A stretch of DNA of 11,622 bases from Pseudomonas sp. (GCA_003527165.1 DPSI01000517.1:1-11622); one strand, 5' to 3'. Positions 1-6,085 are shown, counted from the stretch's first letter. Made by a program: numbers and translations. The notes: generated by a model not told the origin, from the letters alone.

Positions 1-99
1 GTTCAGGCCCACCAGATGCGGATAGCGCTGAATGATCAGCAGGGCCACTAGCAGGCCCACCAGCAACGGCCAGCCAATAAAACGCAGGGCATTGATCAT
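1..99 (-). CDS. algW: AlgW/DegS-type periplasmic serine protease, N-terminal fragment
   Basis: Only the first 33 codons lie in the window; the rest runs off the left edge. The reverse strand reads MINALRFIGWPLLVGLLVAL, followed by LLIIQRYPHLVGLN. This is a short basic N-terminus with one hydrophobic segment at about residues 7-24, typical of an uncleaved membrane anchor. As I recall, Pseudomonas AlgW starts very similarly, and in P. aeruginosa algW sits next to a Nif3-type gene and cysD-cysN, as here. AlgW is an HtrA/DegS-family protease that cuts the anti-sigma factor MucA in the envelope-stress response. The protease and PDZ domains are not visible, so the call rests on the anchor sequence and on gene order. 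The Shine-Dalgarno sequence is weak. Confidence 0.72.
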   Translation of the reverse strand, partial: MINALRFIGWPLLVGLLVALLIIQRYPHLVGLN

Positions 100-157
100 C
101 GAGATTGTAAATCCGGATAGGTTGCGGAGAGCGATAGCGCCCCCTTAAGGTGGCGGC

Positions 158-163
158 ATTATA
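158..163 (-). promoter_or_regulatory. Putative sigma-70 -10 box for algW
   Basis: The reverse strand carries an exact TATAAT about 59 bases upstream of the algW ATG. The best -35 candidate, CTGCAA at 180-185 with a 16-base spacer, is poor. The rest of the 100-314 divergent region shows no convincing plus-strand promoter for the Nif3 gene. Confidence 0.4.
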
Positions 164-314
164 CGAAGCTGGCGGCGAATTGCAGCCTTGCCGGTGGTGA
201 ATCTGCGCCGGATCTGCGAAGCGGCGGGTTCATGTCTTCCCGACCTGCGGCTGTGCTGTCTTTCGCCTCCCCAGCCAGAGTTGCCCCGTTTGATTTCTAT
301 ATGAGGATGTTCGC

Positions 315-1073
315 ATGGCCGTTGCGCTGACTACGCTGGTCGAAGAAGCTGATCGCTACCTGAACGCCGCCAGGATTTCCGACTATTGCCCGAACGGCCT
401 GCAGGTAGAAGGGCGACCGCAGGTGCGTCGCATCGTCAGCGGAGTAACCGCCAGTCAGGCGCTGCTCGACGCTGCGGTCGAAGCGCAGGCCGATGTGGTG
501 CTGGTGCATCACGGCTATTTCTGGAAGAACGAAGACCCCCGTGTCGTGGGCATCAAGCAGCGCCGGCTGAAGACGCTGCTCAGCAATGACATCAGCCTGC
601 TCGCCTATCACCTGCCGCTCGACGTGCACGCAGAAGTCGGCAACAACGTACAGCTGGCGCGAATGCTCGGGCTGACCATCGAGGGCCCCCTGGAGCCAGA
701 CAACCCACGCTCGGTCGGTCTGGTCGGCTCGCTCGATGCGCCGCTCACGCCCGCCGACCTGATGCGCCGGATACAGACTGCGCTCGGCCGCGAACCGCTG
801 ATGGTTGAAGGGCCGGGTCCGATCAGGCGGATCGCCTGGTGTACGGGCGGCGCCCAGGGCTATATCGATCAAGCCGTGGCCGCAGGGGTCGACGCTTATC
901 TGACGGGAGAGGTTTCTGAGCCCACGGTGCATATCGCGCGGGAAAACGGACTGAGTTTCTTTGCCGCCGGCCACCACGCAACGGAGCGCTACGGGGTCCA
1001 GGCGCTTGGCGAATATCTGGCGAAGCGATTCGCCGTTGAGCACCTGTTTATCGACTGCCCCAACCCGGCCTGA
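315..1073 (+). CDS. Nif3-like dinuclear metal-centre protein (YbgI/DUF34 family)
   Basis: This 252-residue protein has the usual length for the short, bacterial YbgI-type Nif3 family. The metal-binding signatures are all present: VHHGYFW with H65 and H66, AYHLPLD with H99 and D103, and near the C-terminus GHHATER with H220, H221 and E224. Family members form hexameric toroids with two metals per subunit. They have been linked to GTP cyclohydrolase-like or metal-insertion roles, but the physiological reaction is not settled, so I give no reaction. The ATG at 315 is supported by GAGGA at 303-307 and by the family-typical N-terminus with the SDYCPNGLQVEG motif at residues 22-33. It diverges from algW and lies 165 bases before cysD. 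It matches the conserved hypothetical gene found between algW and cysD in P. aeruginosa. Confidence 0.93.
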   Translation: MAVALTTLVEEADRYLNAARISDYCPNGLQVEGRPQVRRIVSGVTASQALLDAAVEAQADVVLVHHGYFWKNEDPRVVGIKQRRLKTLLSNDISLLAYHLPLDVHAEVGNNVQLARMLGLTIEGPLEPDNPRSVGLVGSLDAPLTPADLMRRIQTALGREPLMVEGPGPIRRIAWCTGGAQGYIDQAVAAGVDAYLTGEVSEPTVHIARENGLSFFAAGHHATERYGVQALGEYLAKRFAVEHLFIDCPNPA

Positions 1074-1138
1074 CGCGACCATAGGCCCCGTTCGGTGTGG
1101 GAAGCGCAGCGGTTTTCGTCGGCATAAAGCTAGAGCAT

Positions 1139-1148
1139 TTAGATCTAA
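1139..1148. promoter_or_regulatory. Palindrome in the cysD upstream region (possible operator)
   Basis: TTAGATCTAA is a perfect 10-base palindrome in an AT-rich stretch (about 1123-1190) that stands out in the otherwise GC-rich gap between the Nif3 gene and cysD. It lies about 90 bases before the cysD ATG. The cysDN operon is under CysB control in related bacteria, and CysB sites are AT-rich with poorly conserved sequence, so this is a candidate regulatory region only. I could not identify a convincing -35/-10 pair. Confidence 0.3.
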
Positions 1149-1197
1149 GAGATGGCCTGATTAGAATTTTGGGTCGTGTTAAAGTTGCGCCCTCATT

Positions 1198-1215
1198 CCG
1201 GCCGTGCCGGCCGTC
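1198..1215 (+). repeat. Tandem 9-mer forming a small hairpin in the cysD leader
   Basis: CCGGCCGTG at 1198-1206 is followed directly by CCGGCCGTC at 1207-1215. Within it, CGGCCG (1199-1204) can pair with CGGCCG (1208-1213) across a TGC loop, giving a six-pair hairpin that ends 25 bases before the cysD ATG. No U-run follows, so it is not an intrinsic terminator. Its function is unknown. Confidence 0.45.
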
Positions 1216-1238
1216 CACCTGCAAATTCGTGAGTAGCC

Positions 1239-2156
1239 ATGGTCGACAAACTGACGCATCTGAAACAGCTGGAGGCTGAAAGCATCCACATCATCCGTGA
1301 GGTGGCCGCCGAGTTCGATAATCCGGTGATGCTCTATTCCATCGGTAAAGATTCGGCCGTGATGCTGCATCTGGCACGCAAAGCGTTTTTCCCGGGTCGT
1401 TTGCCGTTCCCGGTGATGCACGTCGACACTCGCTGGAAATTTCAGGAAATGTACCGTTTCCGCGAGAAGATGGTCGCCGAAATGGATCTGGACCTGATCA
1501 CTCACGTCAATCCAGACGGTGTCGCGCAGGACATCAACCCGTTCACCCATGGCAGCGCCAAGCACACCGACATCATGAAGACCGAAGGCCTCAAGCAGGC
1601 GCTCGACAAGCATGGCTTCGATGCGGCCTTTGGCGGCGCGCGCCGTGACGAAGAGAAATCCCGCGCCAAGGAACGTGTGTACTCGTTCCGCGACAGCAAG
1701 CATCGCTGGGATCCGAAGAACCAGCGCCCCGAGCTGTGGAATGTCTACAACGGCAAAGTGAAGAAGGGCGAGTCCATCCGCGTCTTCCCCCTGTCGAACT
1801 GGACCGAGCTCGATATCTGGCAGTACATCTATCTGGAGCAGATCCCGATCGTGCCGTTGTATTTCGCTGCCGAGCGCGAAGTCATCGAGAAGAACGGCAC
1901 CCTGATCATGATCGACGACGAACGCATCCTCGAGCATCTCACTGACGAGGAAAAGGCGCGCATCGAAAAGCGCATGGTTCGCTTCCGCACCCTCGGCTGC
2001 TACCCGCTGACCGGCGCGGTGGAGTCCACCGCCGCGACCCTTCCGGAGATCATCCAGGAAATGCTCCTGACGCGTACTTCCGAACGTCAGGGCCGTGTCA
2101 TCGACCACGATGGCGCCGGTTCGATGGAAGAAAAGAAACGTCAGGGCTACTTCTAA
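1239..2156 (+). CDS. cysD: Sulfate adenylyltransferase subunit 2 (ATP sulfurylase small subunit)
   Basis: CysD catalyses the adenylyl transfer from ATP to sulfate, giving adenosine 5'-phosphosulfate (APS) and pyrophosphate. It works in the cytoplasm as a complex with the GTPase CysN, whose GTP hydrolysis drives the unfavourable reaction. The 305-residue length is standard. The PP-loop nucleotide motif of the PAPS-reductase/ATP-sulfurylase fold is seen as [14 protein letters not shown], with SIGKDS at residues 34-39. Other family-typical stretches are [28 protein letters not shown] and the [12 protein letters not shown] segment near the C-terminus. The ATG at 1239 gives the usual N-terminus ([21 protein letters not shown]); the ribosome site (GTGAG) is weak. 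cysNC starts 12 bases after the stop, so the two are almost certainly co-transcribed. No key residue is missing. Confidence 0.97.
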   Translation: MVDKLTHLKQLEAESIHIIREVAAEFDNPVMLYSIGKDSAVMLHLARKAFFPGRLPFPVMHVDTRWKFQEMYRFREKMVAEMDLDLITHVNPDGVAQDINPFTHGSAKHTDIMKTEGLKQALDKHGFDAAFGGARRDEEKSRAKERVYSFRDSKHRWDPKNQRPELWNVYNGKVKKGESIRVFPLSNWTELDIWQYIYLEQIPIVPLYFAAEREVIEKNGTLIMIDDERILEHLTDEEKARIEKRMVRFRTLGCYPLTGAVESTAATLPEIIQEMLLTRTSERQGRVIDHDGAGSMEEKKRQGYF

Positions 2157-2168
2157 GGATTCCGCACC

Positions 2169-4067
2169 ATGTCTCATCAGTCTGATTTGATCAGCGAGGA
2201 CATCCTCGCGTACCTGGCCCAGCACGAGCGCAAGGAGCTGCTGCGCTTTCTGACCTGCGGCAACGTCGATGACGGCAAGAGCACCCTGATCGGGCGCCTG
2301 CTGCACGACTCGAAGATGATCTATGAAGATCATCTCGAAGCGATCACCCGCGACTCGAAGAAGTCCGGCACCACGGGCGATGATGTCGATCTGGCGCTGC
2401 TGGTCGATGGCCTGCAGGCCGAGCGCGAGCAGGGCATTACCATCGATGTCGCCTACCGCTATTTCTCCACCGCCAAGCGCAAGTTCATCATTGCCGATAC
2501 CCCCGGCCATGAGCAGTACACCCGCAACATGGCAACCGGCGCGTCCACCTGCGATCTGGCGATCATTCTGGTCGACGCTCGCTACGGTGTGCAGACCCAG
2601 ACCAAGCGCCACAGCTTCATCACTTCGCTTCTGGGCATCAAGCACATCGTCGTGGCCATCAACAAGATGGACCTGATGGACTTCGATCAGTCGGTTTTCG
2701 AGCGCATCAAGGCCGATTACCTGGCGTTTGCTGAGCGCATCGAGCTGCAACCGACTTCGTTGCACTTCGTGCCGATGTCGGCGCTCAAAGGCGACAACGT
2801 GGTCAATCGTTCCGAGCGCGCGCCCTGGTATGAAGGCCAGTCGCTGATGGAGATTCTCGAAAGCGTCGAGATCGCCGGCGACCGCAACTTCGAGGACCTG
2901 CGCTTCCCGGTGCAGTATGTCAACCGTCCCAACCTCAACTTCCGCGGCTTTGCCGGCACGCTGGCCAGTGGTGTCGTGCGCAAGGGTGACGAGGTGGTGG
3001 TGCTGCCGTCCGGCAAGCACAGCAAGGTTAAATCCATCGTCACCTATGATGGTGAGCTGGAGCAGGCGACCCCGGGCGAAGCGATCACACTGACGCTGGA
3101 AGACGAAATCGATGTGTCGCGTGGTGACATGCTGGTACACGCCGACAACCAGCCACGTATCGCCGACAGCTTCGATGCCATGCTGGTATGGATGGCCGAA
3201 GAGCCGATGCTGCCGGGCAAGAAATACGATATCAAGCGCGCCACCAGTTACGTGCCCGGCTCCATCGCCAGCATCACCCATCGGGTGGATGTGAATACCC
3301 TGGAGCATGGGTCGGCCAGCAGTCTGCAGCTCAATGAGATTGGCCGGGTCAAGGTCAGCCTGGACGCCTCCATCGCTCTGGATGGTTACGCGCAGAACCG
3401 TACCACCGGCTCGTTCATCGTCATCGATCGCCTCACCAACGGCACCGTGGGCGCGGGCATGATCATCGCTGATCCGCTTGTCCAGGGTTCGTCCGGGCAT
3501 CATGGCGCGTTGGCTCACGTCTCTACCGAAGAGCGCGCGACGCGTTTCGGTCAGCAGCCGGCGACCGTGCTGTTCACCGGTCTTTCGGGCGCTGGCAAGA
3601 GCACGTTGGCGTACGCGGTGGAGCGCAAACTCTTCGATATGGGACGCGCCGTCTATGTCCTGGATGGCCAGAACCTGCGCCATGACCTGAACAAAGGCTT
3701 GCCGCAGGACCGCGCCGGACGTACCGAAAACTGGCGCCGTGCCGCTCAGGTGGCGCGTCAGTTCAACGAGGCGGGCCTGCTGACGCTGGCGGCTTTCGTC
3801 GCACCGGACGCTGAAGGCCGTGAGCAGGCCAAGGCGCTGATTGGCAGCGATCGGGTCGTGACTGTCTACGTCCAGGCTTCGCCGACGACCTGCCAGCAAC
3901 GTGATCCGCAGGGTCTGTATGCCGCGGCGGGTGATAACATCCCGGGCGAGTCCTTCCCCTACGACGTGCCGGGCAATGCCGATCTGGTCATCAACACCGA
4001 GTCGCTGACGGTGGAAGAGGGCGCCAGGCAGGTCATCGATCTGCTACGCAAGCGCGGCGCTATCTGA
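2169..4067 (+). CDS. cysNC: Bifunctional sulfate adenylyltransferase subunit 1 / APS kinase
   Basis: This 632-residue fusion has a translation-factor-type GTPase (CysN) followed by an APS kinase (CysC). In the GTPase part the P-loop is GNVDDGKST (31-39), G3 is DTPGHEQY (110-117), G4 is NKMD (165-168) and G5 is SALKGD (204-209). Beta-barrel domains follow to about residue 450. The kinase part has its Walker A at GLSGAGKST (471-479) and the family [10 protein letters not shown] segment. GTP hydrolysis drives APS synthesis by CysD; the kinase then phosphorylates the 3'-hydroxyl of APS to give PAPS. The kinase motif usually written DGDNxRxGL reads DGQNLRHDL here (D499, Q501, D506); I recall the same variant in P. 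aeruginosa CysNC, so it is probably a lineage feature. AAGGA at 2154-2158 serves as ribosome site. The stop is followed by a terminator, closing the operon. Confidence 0.97.
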   Translation: MSHQSDLISEDILAYLAQHERKELLRFLTCGNVDDGKSTLIGRLLHDSKMIYEDHLEAITRDSKKSGTTGDDVDLALLVDGLQAEREQGITIDVAYRYFSTAKRKFIIADTPGHEQYTRNMATGASTCDLAIILVDARYGVQTQTKRHSFITSLLGIKHIVVAINKMDLMDFDQSVFERIKADYLAFAERIELQPTSLHFVPMSALKGDNVVNRSERAPWYEGQSLMEILESVEIAGDRNFEDLRFPVQYVNRPNLNFRGFAGTLASGVVRKGDEVVVLPSGKHSKVKSIVTYDGELEQATPGEAITLTLEDEIDVSRGDMLVHADNQPRIADSFDAMLVWMAEEPMLPGKKYDIKRATSYVPGSIASITHRVDVNTLEHGSASSLQLNEIGRVKVSLDASIALDGYAQNRTTGSFIVIDRLTNGTVGAGMIIADPLVQGSSGHHGALAHVSTEERATRFGQQPATVLFTGLSGAGKSTLAYAVERKLFDMGRAVYVLDGQNLRHDLNKGLPQDRAGRTENWRRAAQVARQFNEAGLLTLAAFVAPDAEGREQAKALIGSDRVVTVYVQASPTTCQQRDPQGLYAAAGDNIPGESFPYDVPGNADLVINTESLTVEEGARQVIDLLRKRGAI

Positions 4068-4088
4068 TCGGTCGGAAAAAAAGCAGAA

Positions 4089-4107
4089 CGCCCTGCAGGT
4101 GCGGGCG
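4089..4107 (+). other. Small hairpin between the cysNC stop and its terminator
   Basis: CGCCC (4089-4093) can pair with GGGCG (4103-4107) across a nine-base loop. It follows an A-rich run (4077-4082) and resembles the upstream arm of a common Pseudomonas terminator, but no U-run follows. The preceding bases GCAGAACGCCC recur at 5968-5978 in another hairpin. Confidence 0.35.
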
Positions 4108-4122
4108 TCCAGGCTGGTGACG

Positions 4123-4150
4123 AACCCCGCTTATTGGCGGGGTTTCTTTT
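4123..4150 (+). terminator. Rho-independent terminator of cysD-cysNC
   Basis: AACCCCGC (4123-4130) and GCGGGGTT (4137-4144) form a perfect eight-pair stem with a six-base loop, followed by TCTTTT. It lies 56 bases after the cysNC stop and points with the operon. Confidence 0.88.
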
Positions 4151-4186
4151 GGTAGCCTCCTACGATCGGAACGCAGCTGCTGCTTG

Positions 4187-4226
4187 TTTTGTGGGAAGCC
4201 CGCCCCGGGGCGAAGCTTTTGCTTTG
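4187..4226 (+). repeat. GC-rich REP-like repeat, copy R1
   Basis: The core reads GTGGGAAGCC, then CGCCCCGGGGCG, then AAGCTTTTGCTTTG. The CGCCC/GGGCG arms form a tight hairpin. Related copies occur at 4287-4322 (same strand) and about 10705-10747 (opposite strand). The family differs from the GTAG-headed REPs around the RAYT gene. The gene-free stretch from 4151 to 4396 consists mainly of this copy, the inverted repeat at 4230-4278 and copy R2. Confidence 0.72.
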
Positions 4227-4229
4227 TTT

Positions 4230-4278
4230 GTCCTGAACGCCCATTCGCTGCGAGGGCGCGCCTCTTACGGTTCAGGAC
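4230..4278. repeat. Inverted repeat between R1 and R2
   Basis: GTCCTGAAC (4230-4238) and GTTCAGGAC (4270-4278) are perfect nine-base inverted arms. Inside them CGCCC (4238-4242) and GGGCG (4254-4258) can form a second stem. No U-run follows. It could be a structured RNA, part of a composite R1-hairpin-R2 repeat unit, or a residual mobile-element end; the sequence alone does not decide. Confidence 0.5.
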
Positions 4279-4286
4279 GCCCCTGC

Positions 4287-4322
4287 TGCTTTTAGTGGGG
4301 GCCGCCCCGGGGCAAAGCTTTC
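4287..4322 (+). repeat. GC-rich REP-like repeat, copy R2
   Basis: It contains GTGGGGGCC, then GCCCCGGGGC, then AAAGCTTTC. It is in the same orientation as R1, about 100 bases downstream, and both copies are preceded by CTGCTGCTT. The hairpin is shorter than in R1 but still self-complementary. Confidence 0.65.
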
Positions 4323-4396
4323 TGGCCTGTCGGTGGCTTGGAGCAGGCGTAGGCATTTCATAGGTGAATTATCGGGCAGCCCGCGCGAACCGCGGC

Positions 4397-4834
4397 CTAG
4401 CGCACCACGTACTTGAGGATCTCCACAACCTGATCGGTGCTGGTCGCCCAGGCCATGGCGGCCGCATCGACTTCCTTCAGCGGATGCACGATGTCTTCGC
4501 CATGCAGCGTCACATAAGGCTTGCCCAGCGCTGCGCAGTAGCCGGCATCGAACGCGGCGTTCCACTGCTTGTATTTGTCGCCGAAACGCACCACGACCAG
4601 GTCCGCTTGCTGAATCAGCGTCTTGGTGCGGATTGCGTTGACTTTGGACGACTTGTGGTCGCGCCAGAAGGCGTTGGGCTCGGCGCCGAGGCAGTCGCCA
4701 GCGGCATCGCTGGCGTCGTGATCGGTTACGGCGGAACTGAAAGTCACGTCCAGCTCGGCGGCGGCAGCGCCACGCTTGATCTCGTCGCGCCAGTTGGTGT
4801 GAATTTCGCCGGACAGGTAAACGGTAAAGCTCAT
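4397..4834 (-). CDS. ytoQ: YtoQ family protein (nucleoside 2-deoxyribosyltransferase-like fold)
   Basis: The 145-residue product has the YtoQ family pattern: an N-terminal VYLSGEIHTNWRDEI (residues 5-19), a central DCLGAEPNAFWRDHKSS, and a C-terminal ADLVVVRFGDKYKQWNAAFD leading into AGYCAALGKP (77-106). The last block resembles the active-site region of nucleoside 2-deoxyribosyltransferases, where a catalytic glutamate is expected; the aligned residue here is D96. The family's function is not established to my knowledge, so no reaction is assigned. The start at 4834 is preferred over the longer frame opening at 4879 because a perfect AGGAGG (4839-4844) lies four bases upstream and MSFTVYLSGE is the family N-terminus. 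It is cytosolic, with no signal peptide, and appears to be a single-gene unit on the strand opposite cysDNC. Confidence 0.88.
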   Translation of the reverse strand: MSFTVYLSGEIHTNWRDEIKRGAAAAELDVTFSSAVTDHDASDAAGDCLGAEPNAFWRDHKSSKVNAIRTKTLIQQADLVVVRFGDKYKQWNAAFDAGYCAALGKPYVTLHGEDIVHPLKEVDAAAMAWATSTDQVVEILKYVVR

Positions 4835-4943
4835 GGTTCCTCCTGAAATTGGTATCGCCTGCGATGTGTCTCGAGGCAAAGAGGGACCGATGCTAGCCCA
4901 GCAACCTGCGTGAGGGCCAGCGATCCCCAGTCAGCGATGCCTT

Positions 4944-4980
4944 ACGTAGGTTGGATTAGCCGAAGGCGTAATCCGACGTT
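4944..4980 (+). repeat. REP element A (class 1, plus orientation)
   Basis: The GTAG head at 4946-4949 is followed by a hairpin: GGATTAGCC (4953-4961), GAA loop, GGC (4965-4967), a bulged G, then TAATCC (4969-4974). The 37 bases 4944-4980 are identical to 5812-5848. GTAG plus an imperfect hairpin is the known signature of REPs recognised by RAYT transposases. Confidence 0.88.
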
Positions 4981-5059
4981 CGCCGCCGCGGCAAATTGCA
5001 AGCCATAAGCTGCAAGTAGAAGTTAGTCGAAGGTTGGATAGGTCACGAGTGGCTGGACC

Positions 5060-5103
5060 ATTCGCAGTAAACGACGGAAGCGCCTCAGGCGATTCCATCC
5101 TAC
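5060..5103 (-). repeat. REP element B (class 2, minus orientation)
   Basis: On the minus strand it reads GTAGGATGGAATCGCC, TGA loop, GGCGCTTCC, then a tail ending TTTACTGCGAAT. The hairpin at 5076-5096 has one internal T/C mismatch. Together with REP A it forms a facing pair with the GTAG heads outward. The GTAG head (complement of 5100-5103) contains the TAG stop of the RAYT gene. A degenerate head-like stretch (GAAGGTTGGATAGG, 5029-5042) lies between A and B. Confidence 0.88.
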
Positions 5104-5663
5104 CGGAAATGACGCATCAGGCCGCGGGGAGCGAGCTGGGCTCCTGACACCACAAGCTCCGGATCGCCCGCCCAATCAGCAGGATACAGTCCGGCACGAA
5201 CGTCACGATGAAAGCTCGAATAGGGCCAATCCCCTACATGGCGAACCAGACCATGCTTGAGCGGGTTTACATACACATAGTCGACATGTCGTCGGAAATC
5301 GGTTTCGTCGCGGATCAGATGTTCCCAGTAACGACGCTGCCAGATGCCACGCTCGCCCCGATGCACGCGTACAGCCGAACGATATTCGTCAGGAGGTAAA
5401 GCACGGCAGAAGAACGTCTTGATCAATCGCCAACGCAGCGGATAGTCCGCATCATCCGGCGGTAGCGTCCAGACACAATGCATATGCTCGGGCAGCACCA
5501 CCCAGGCGTCGATGGTAAAAGGATGGAGTCGATGTACACGCCGGACGGAAGCTCGCAGTACATCAATATGCCGCACCAGCAGATCATTGCCGCGGCGCTC
5601 CAGAAGATTAACGGTGAAAAACCAGCTCGCCCCTGGTACGAGGGCGCGACGATAGTTAGGCAT
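5100..5663 (-). CDS. REP-associated tyrosine transposase (RAYT, Y1/HUH, IS200-like)
   Basis: This 187-residue protein is an intact RAYT. These single-domain HUH endonucleases nick single-stranded REP DNA next to the GTAG tetranucleotide through a catalytic tyrosine, and are thought to have spread REPs while being domesticated as single-copy chromosomal genes. Visible signatures are MPNYRRALVPGASWFFTVNL at the N-terminus, the metal-binding HxH in LPEHMHCVW (H60, H62), RYWEH (111-115) and DYVYVNPLKHGLV (128-140) with Y129 the probable nucleophile. The frame opens further upstream at 5711, but 5663 is chosen because GGAGAGG sits five bases before it and MPNYRRA is the usual family start. REPs lie on both sides (B at the stop; C, D, E and F upstream). 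No frameshift or missing catalytic residue is seen. Activity is inferred. Confidence 0.93.
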   Translation of the reverse strand: MPNYRRALVPGASWFFTVNLLERRGNDLLVRHIDVLRASVRRVHRLHPFTIDAWVVLPEHMHCVWTLPPDDADYPLRWRLIKTFFCRALPPDEYRSAVRVHRGERGIWQRRYWEHLIRDETDFRRHVDYVYVNPLKHGLVRHVGDWPYSSFHRDVRAGLYPADWAGDPELVVSGAQLAPRGLMRHFR

Positions 5664-5730
5664 CCTTGCCTCTCCGACATTTTTACGAACCCGCAGTGTA
5701 GGCCAGACCATTTGCCGGCGATGTGCCCCG

Positions 5731-5773
5731 ATTCGCGGTAAACGGCGGAGGCCTTTTCGGTAATGCCATCTTC
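5731..5773 (-). repeat. REP element C (degenerate class 2, minus orientation)
   Basis: It keeps the class-2 tail (GTTTACCGCGAAT on the minus strand) and the GATGG start, but the head has decayed to GAAG and the hairpin is largely lost. It lies about 70 bases upstream of the RAYT start codon, in the probable promoter or leader region. Confidence 0.7.
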
Positions 5774-5781
5774 GGAAAAAA

Positions 5782-5799
5782 GCGATCCGCGCGATCCGC
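5782..5799 (+). repeat. Tandem 9-mer
   Basis: GCGATCCGC occurs twice in direct tandem between REP C and REP D. No function can be assigned. Confidence 0.6.
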
Positions 5800-5811
5800 G
5801 ACGCCCAGCCA

Positions 5812-5848
5812 ACGTAGGTTGGATTAGCCGAAGGCGTAATCCGACGTT
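5812..5848 (+). repeat. REP element D (class 1, plus orientation)
   Basis: It is identical over 37 bases to REP A at 4944-4980, with GTAG at 5814-5817. It faces REP E to form a second outward-headed pair, as A and B do on the other side of the RAYT gene. The 5664-6085 stretch has no other gene; it consists of REPs C to F, the tandem 9-mer and a terminator-like hairpin. Confidence 0.88.
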
Positions 5849-5892
5849 GAGTAGGTGGGTGCGGTTGCGATGTGAGTCGATGGGTGCAGCCG

Positions 5893-5936
5893 ATTCGCGG
5901 TAAACGACGGAAGCGCCTTTGGCGATTCCATCCTAC
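5893..5936 (-). repeat. REP element E (class 2, minus orientation)
   Basis: The minus strand reads GTAGGATGGAATCGCC, AAA loop, GGCGCTTCC, then a tail GTCGTTTACCGCGAAT. The stem is identical to that of REP B, with only the loop (AAA against TGA) and one tail base differing. The hairpin spans 5909-5929. Confidence 0.88.
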
Positions 5937-5971
5937 GAAGGTGATCCGCCGTACCGCGGTCCGAACAGCAG

Positions 5972-6003
5972 AACGCCCCGCACGAAGGCGAGGCGTTTGT
6001 TTG
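5972..6003 (+). terminator. Terminator-like hairpin without an obvious upstream gene
   Basis: AACGCCCCGC (5972-5981) pairs with GCGAGGCGTT (5988-5997; one mismatch), followed by TGTTTG. Orientation is plus, but no plus-strand gene ends here. It may end read-through transcription, or be a remnant of what lay here before the REP/RAYT island formed. Confidence 0.5.
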
Positions 6004-6021
6004 CAATGGCGGATGCAGTCG

Positions 6022-6064
6022 GTTCGCGGTGAGCGACGGATTACGCTTCGCTAATCCATCTTAC
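6022..6064 (-). repeat. REP element F (hybrid class, minus orientation)
   Basis: The head is GTAA instead of GTAG. The hairpin at 6038-6057 is GGATTAGC, GAA loop, GC, G, TAATCC, which is the class-1 stem shortened by one base pair, while the tail (GTCGCTCACCGCGAA) is class 2. It begins 21 bases after the pilA stop on the same strand, so its hairpin could lie at the 3' end of the pilA transcript. Confidence 0.8.
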
Positions 6065-6085
6065 GAATTGACCCGCCTTACAGCG

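Noticed and set aside
297..1082. A 261-codon minus-strand frame opposite the Nif3 gene
   Set aside because: Antisense shadow; all conserved metal-site motifs are on the plus strand.
1179..3899. A 906-codon open frame on the minus strand opposite cysD-cysNC
   Set aside because: It mirrors two well-recognised genes, has no ribosome site or recognisable domain, and its composition is that of an antisense frame in GC-rich DNA.
4060..4356. A 98-codon minus-strand frame across the R1/R2 repeats
   Set aside because: It translates the terminator and repeat hairpins, with no family resemblance and no ribosome site.
4364..4846. A 160-codon plus-strand frame opposite ytoQ
   Set aside because: ytoQ on the minus strand has a perfect Shine-Dalgarno and family motifs; this frame is its shadow.
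5664..5711. The longer RAYT start at 5711
   Set aside because: The extra 16 residues lack family similarity, and GGAGAGG sits directly before the internal ATG at 5663.
5423..5812. A 129-codon minus-strand frame overlapping the RAYT start
   Set aside because: Out of frame with the RAYT and running through REP C; no recognisable features.
4944..6064. Possible CRISPR array, because of the repeated 35-45 base units
   Set aside because: Units are in both orientations, irregularly spaced and GTAG-headed with a RAYT gene among them; there are no uniform spacers and no cas genes.
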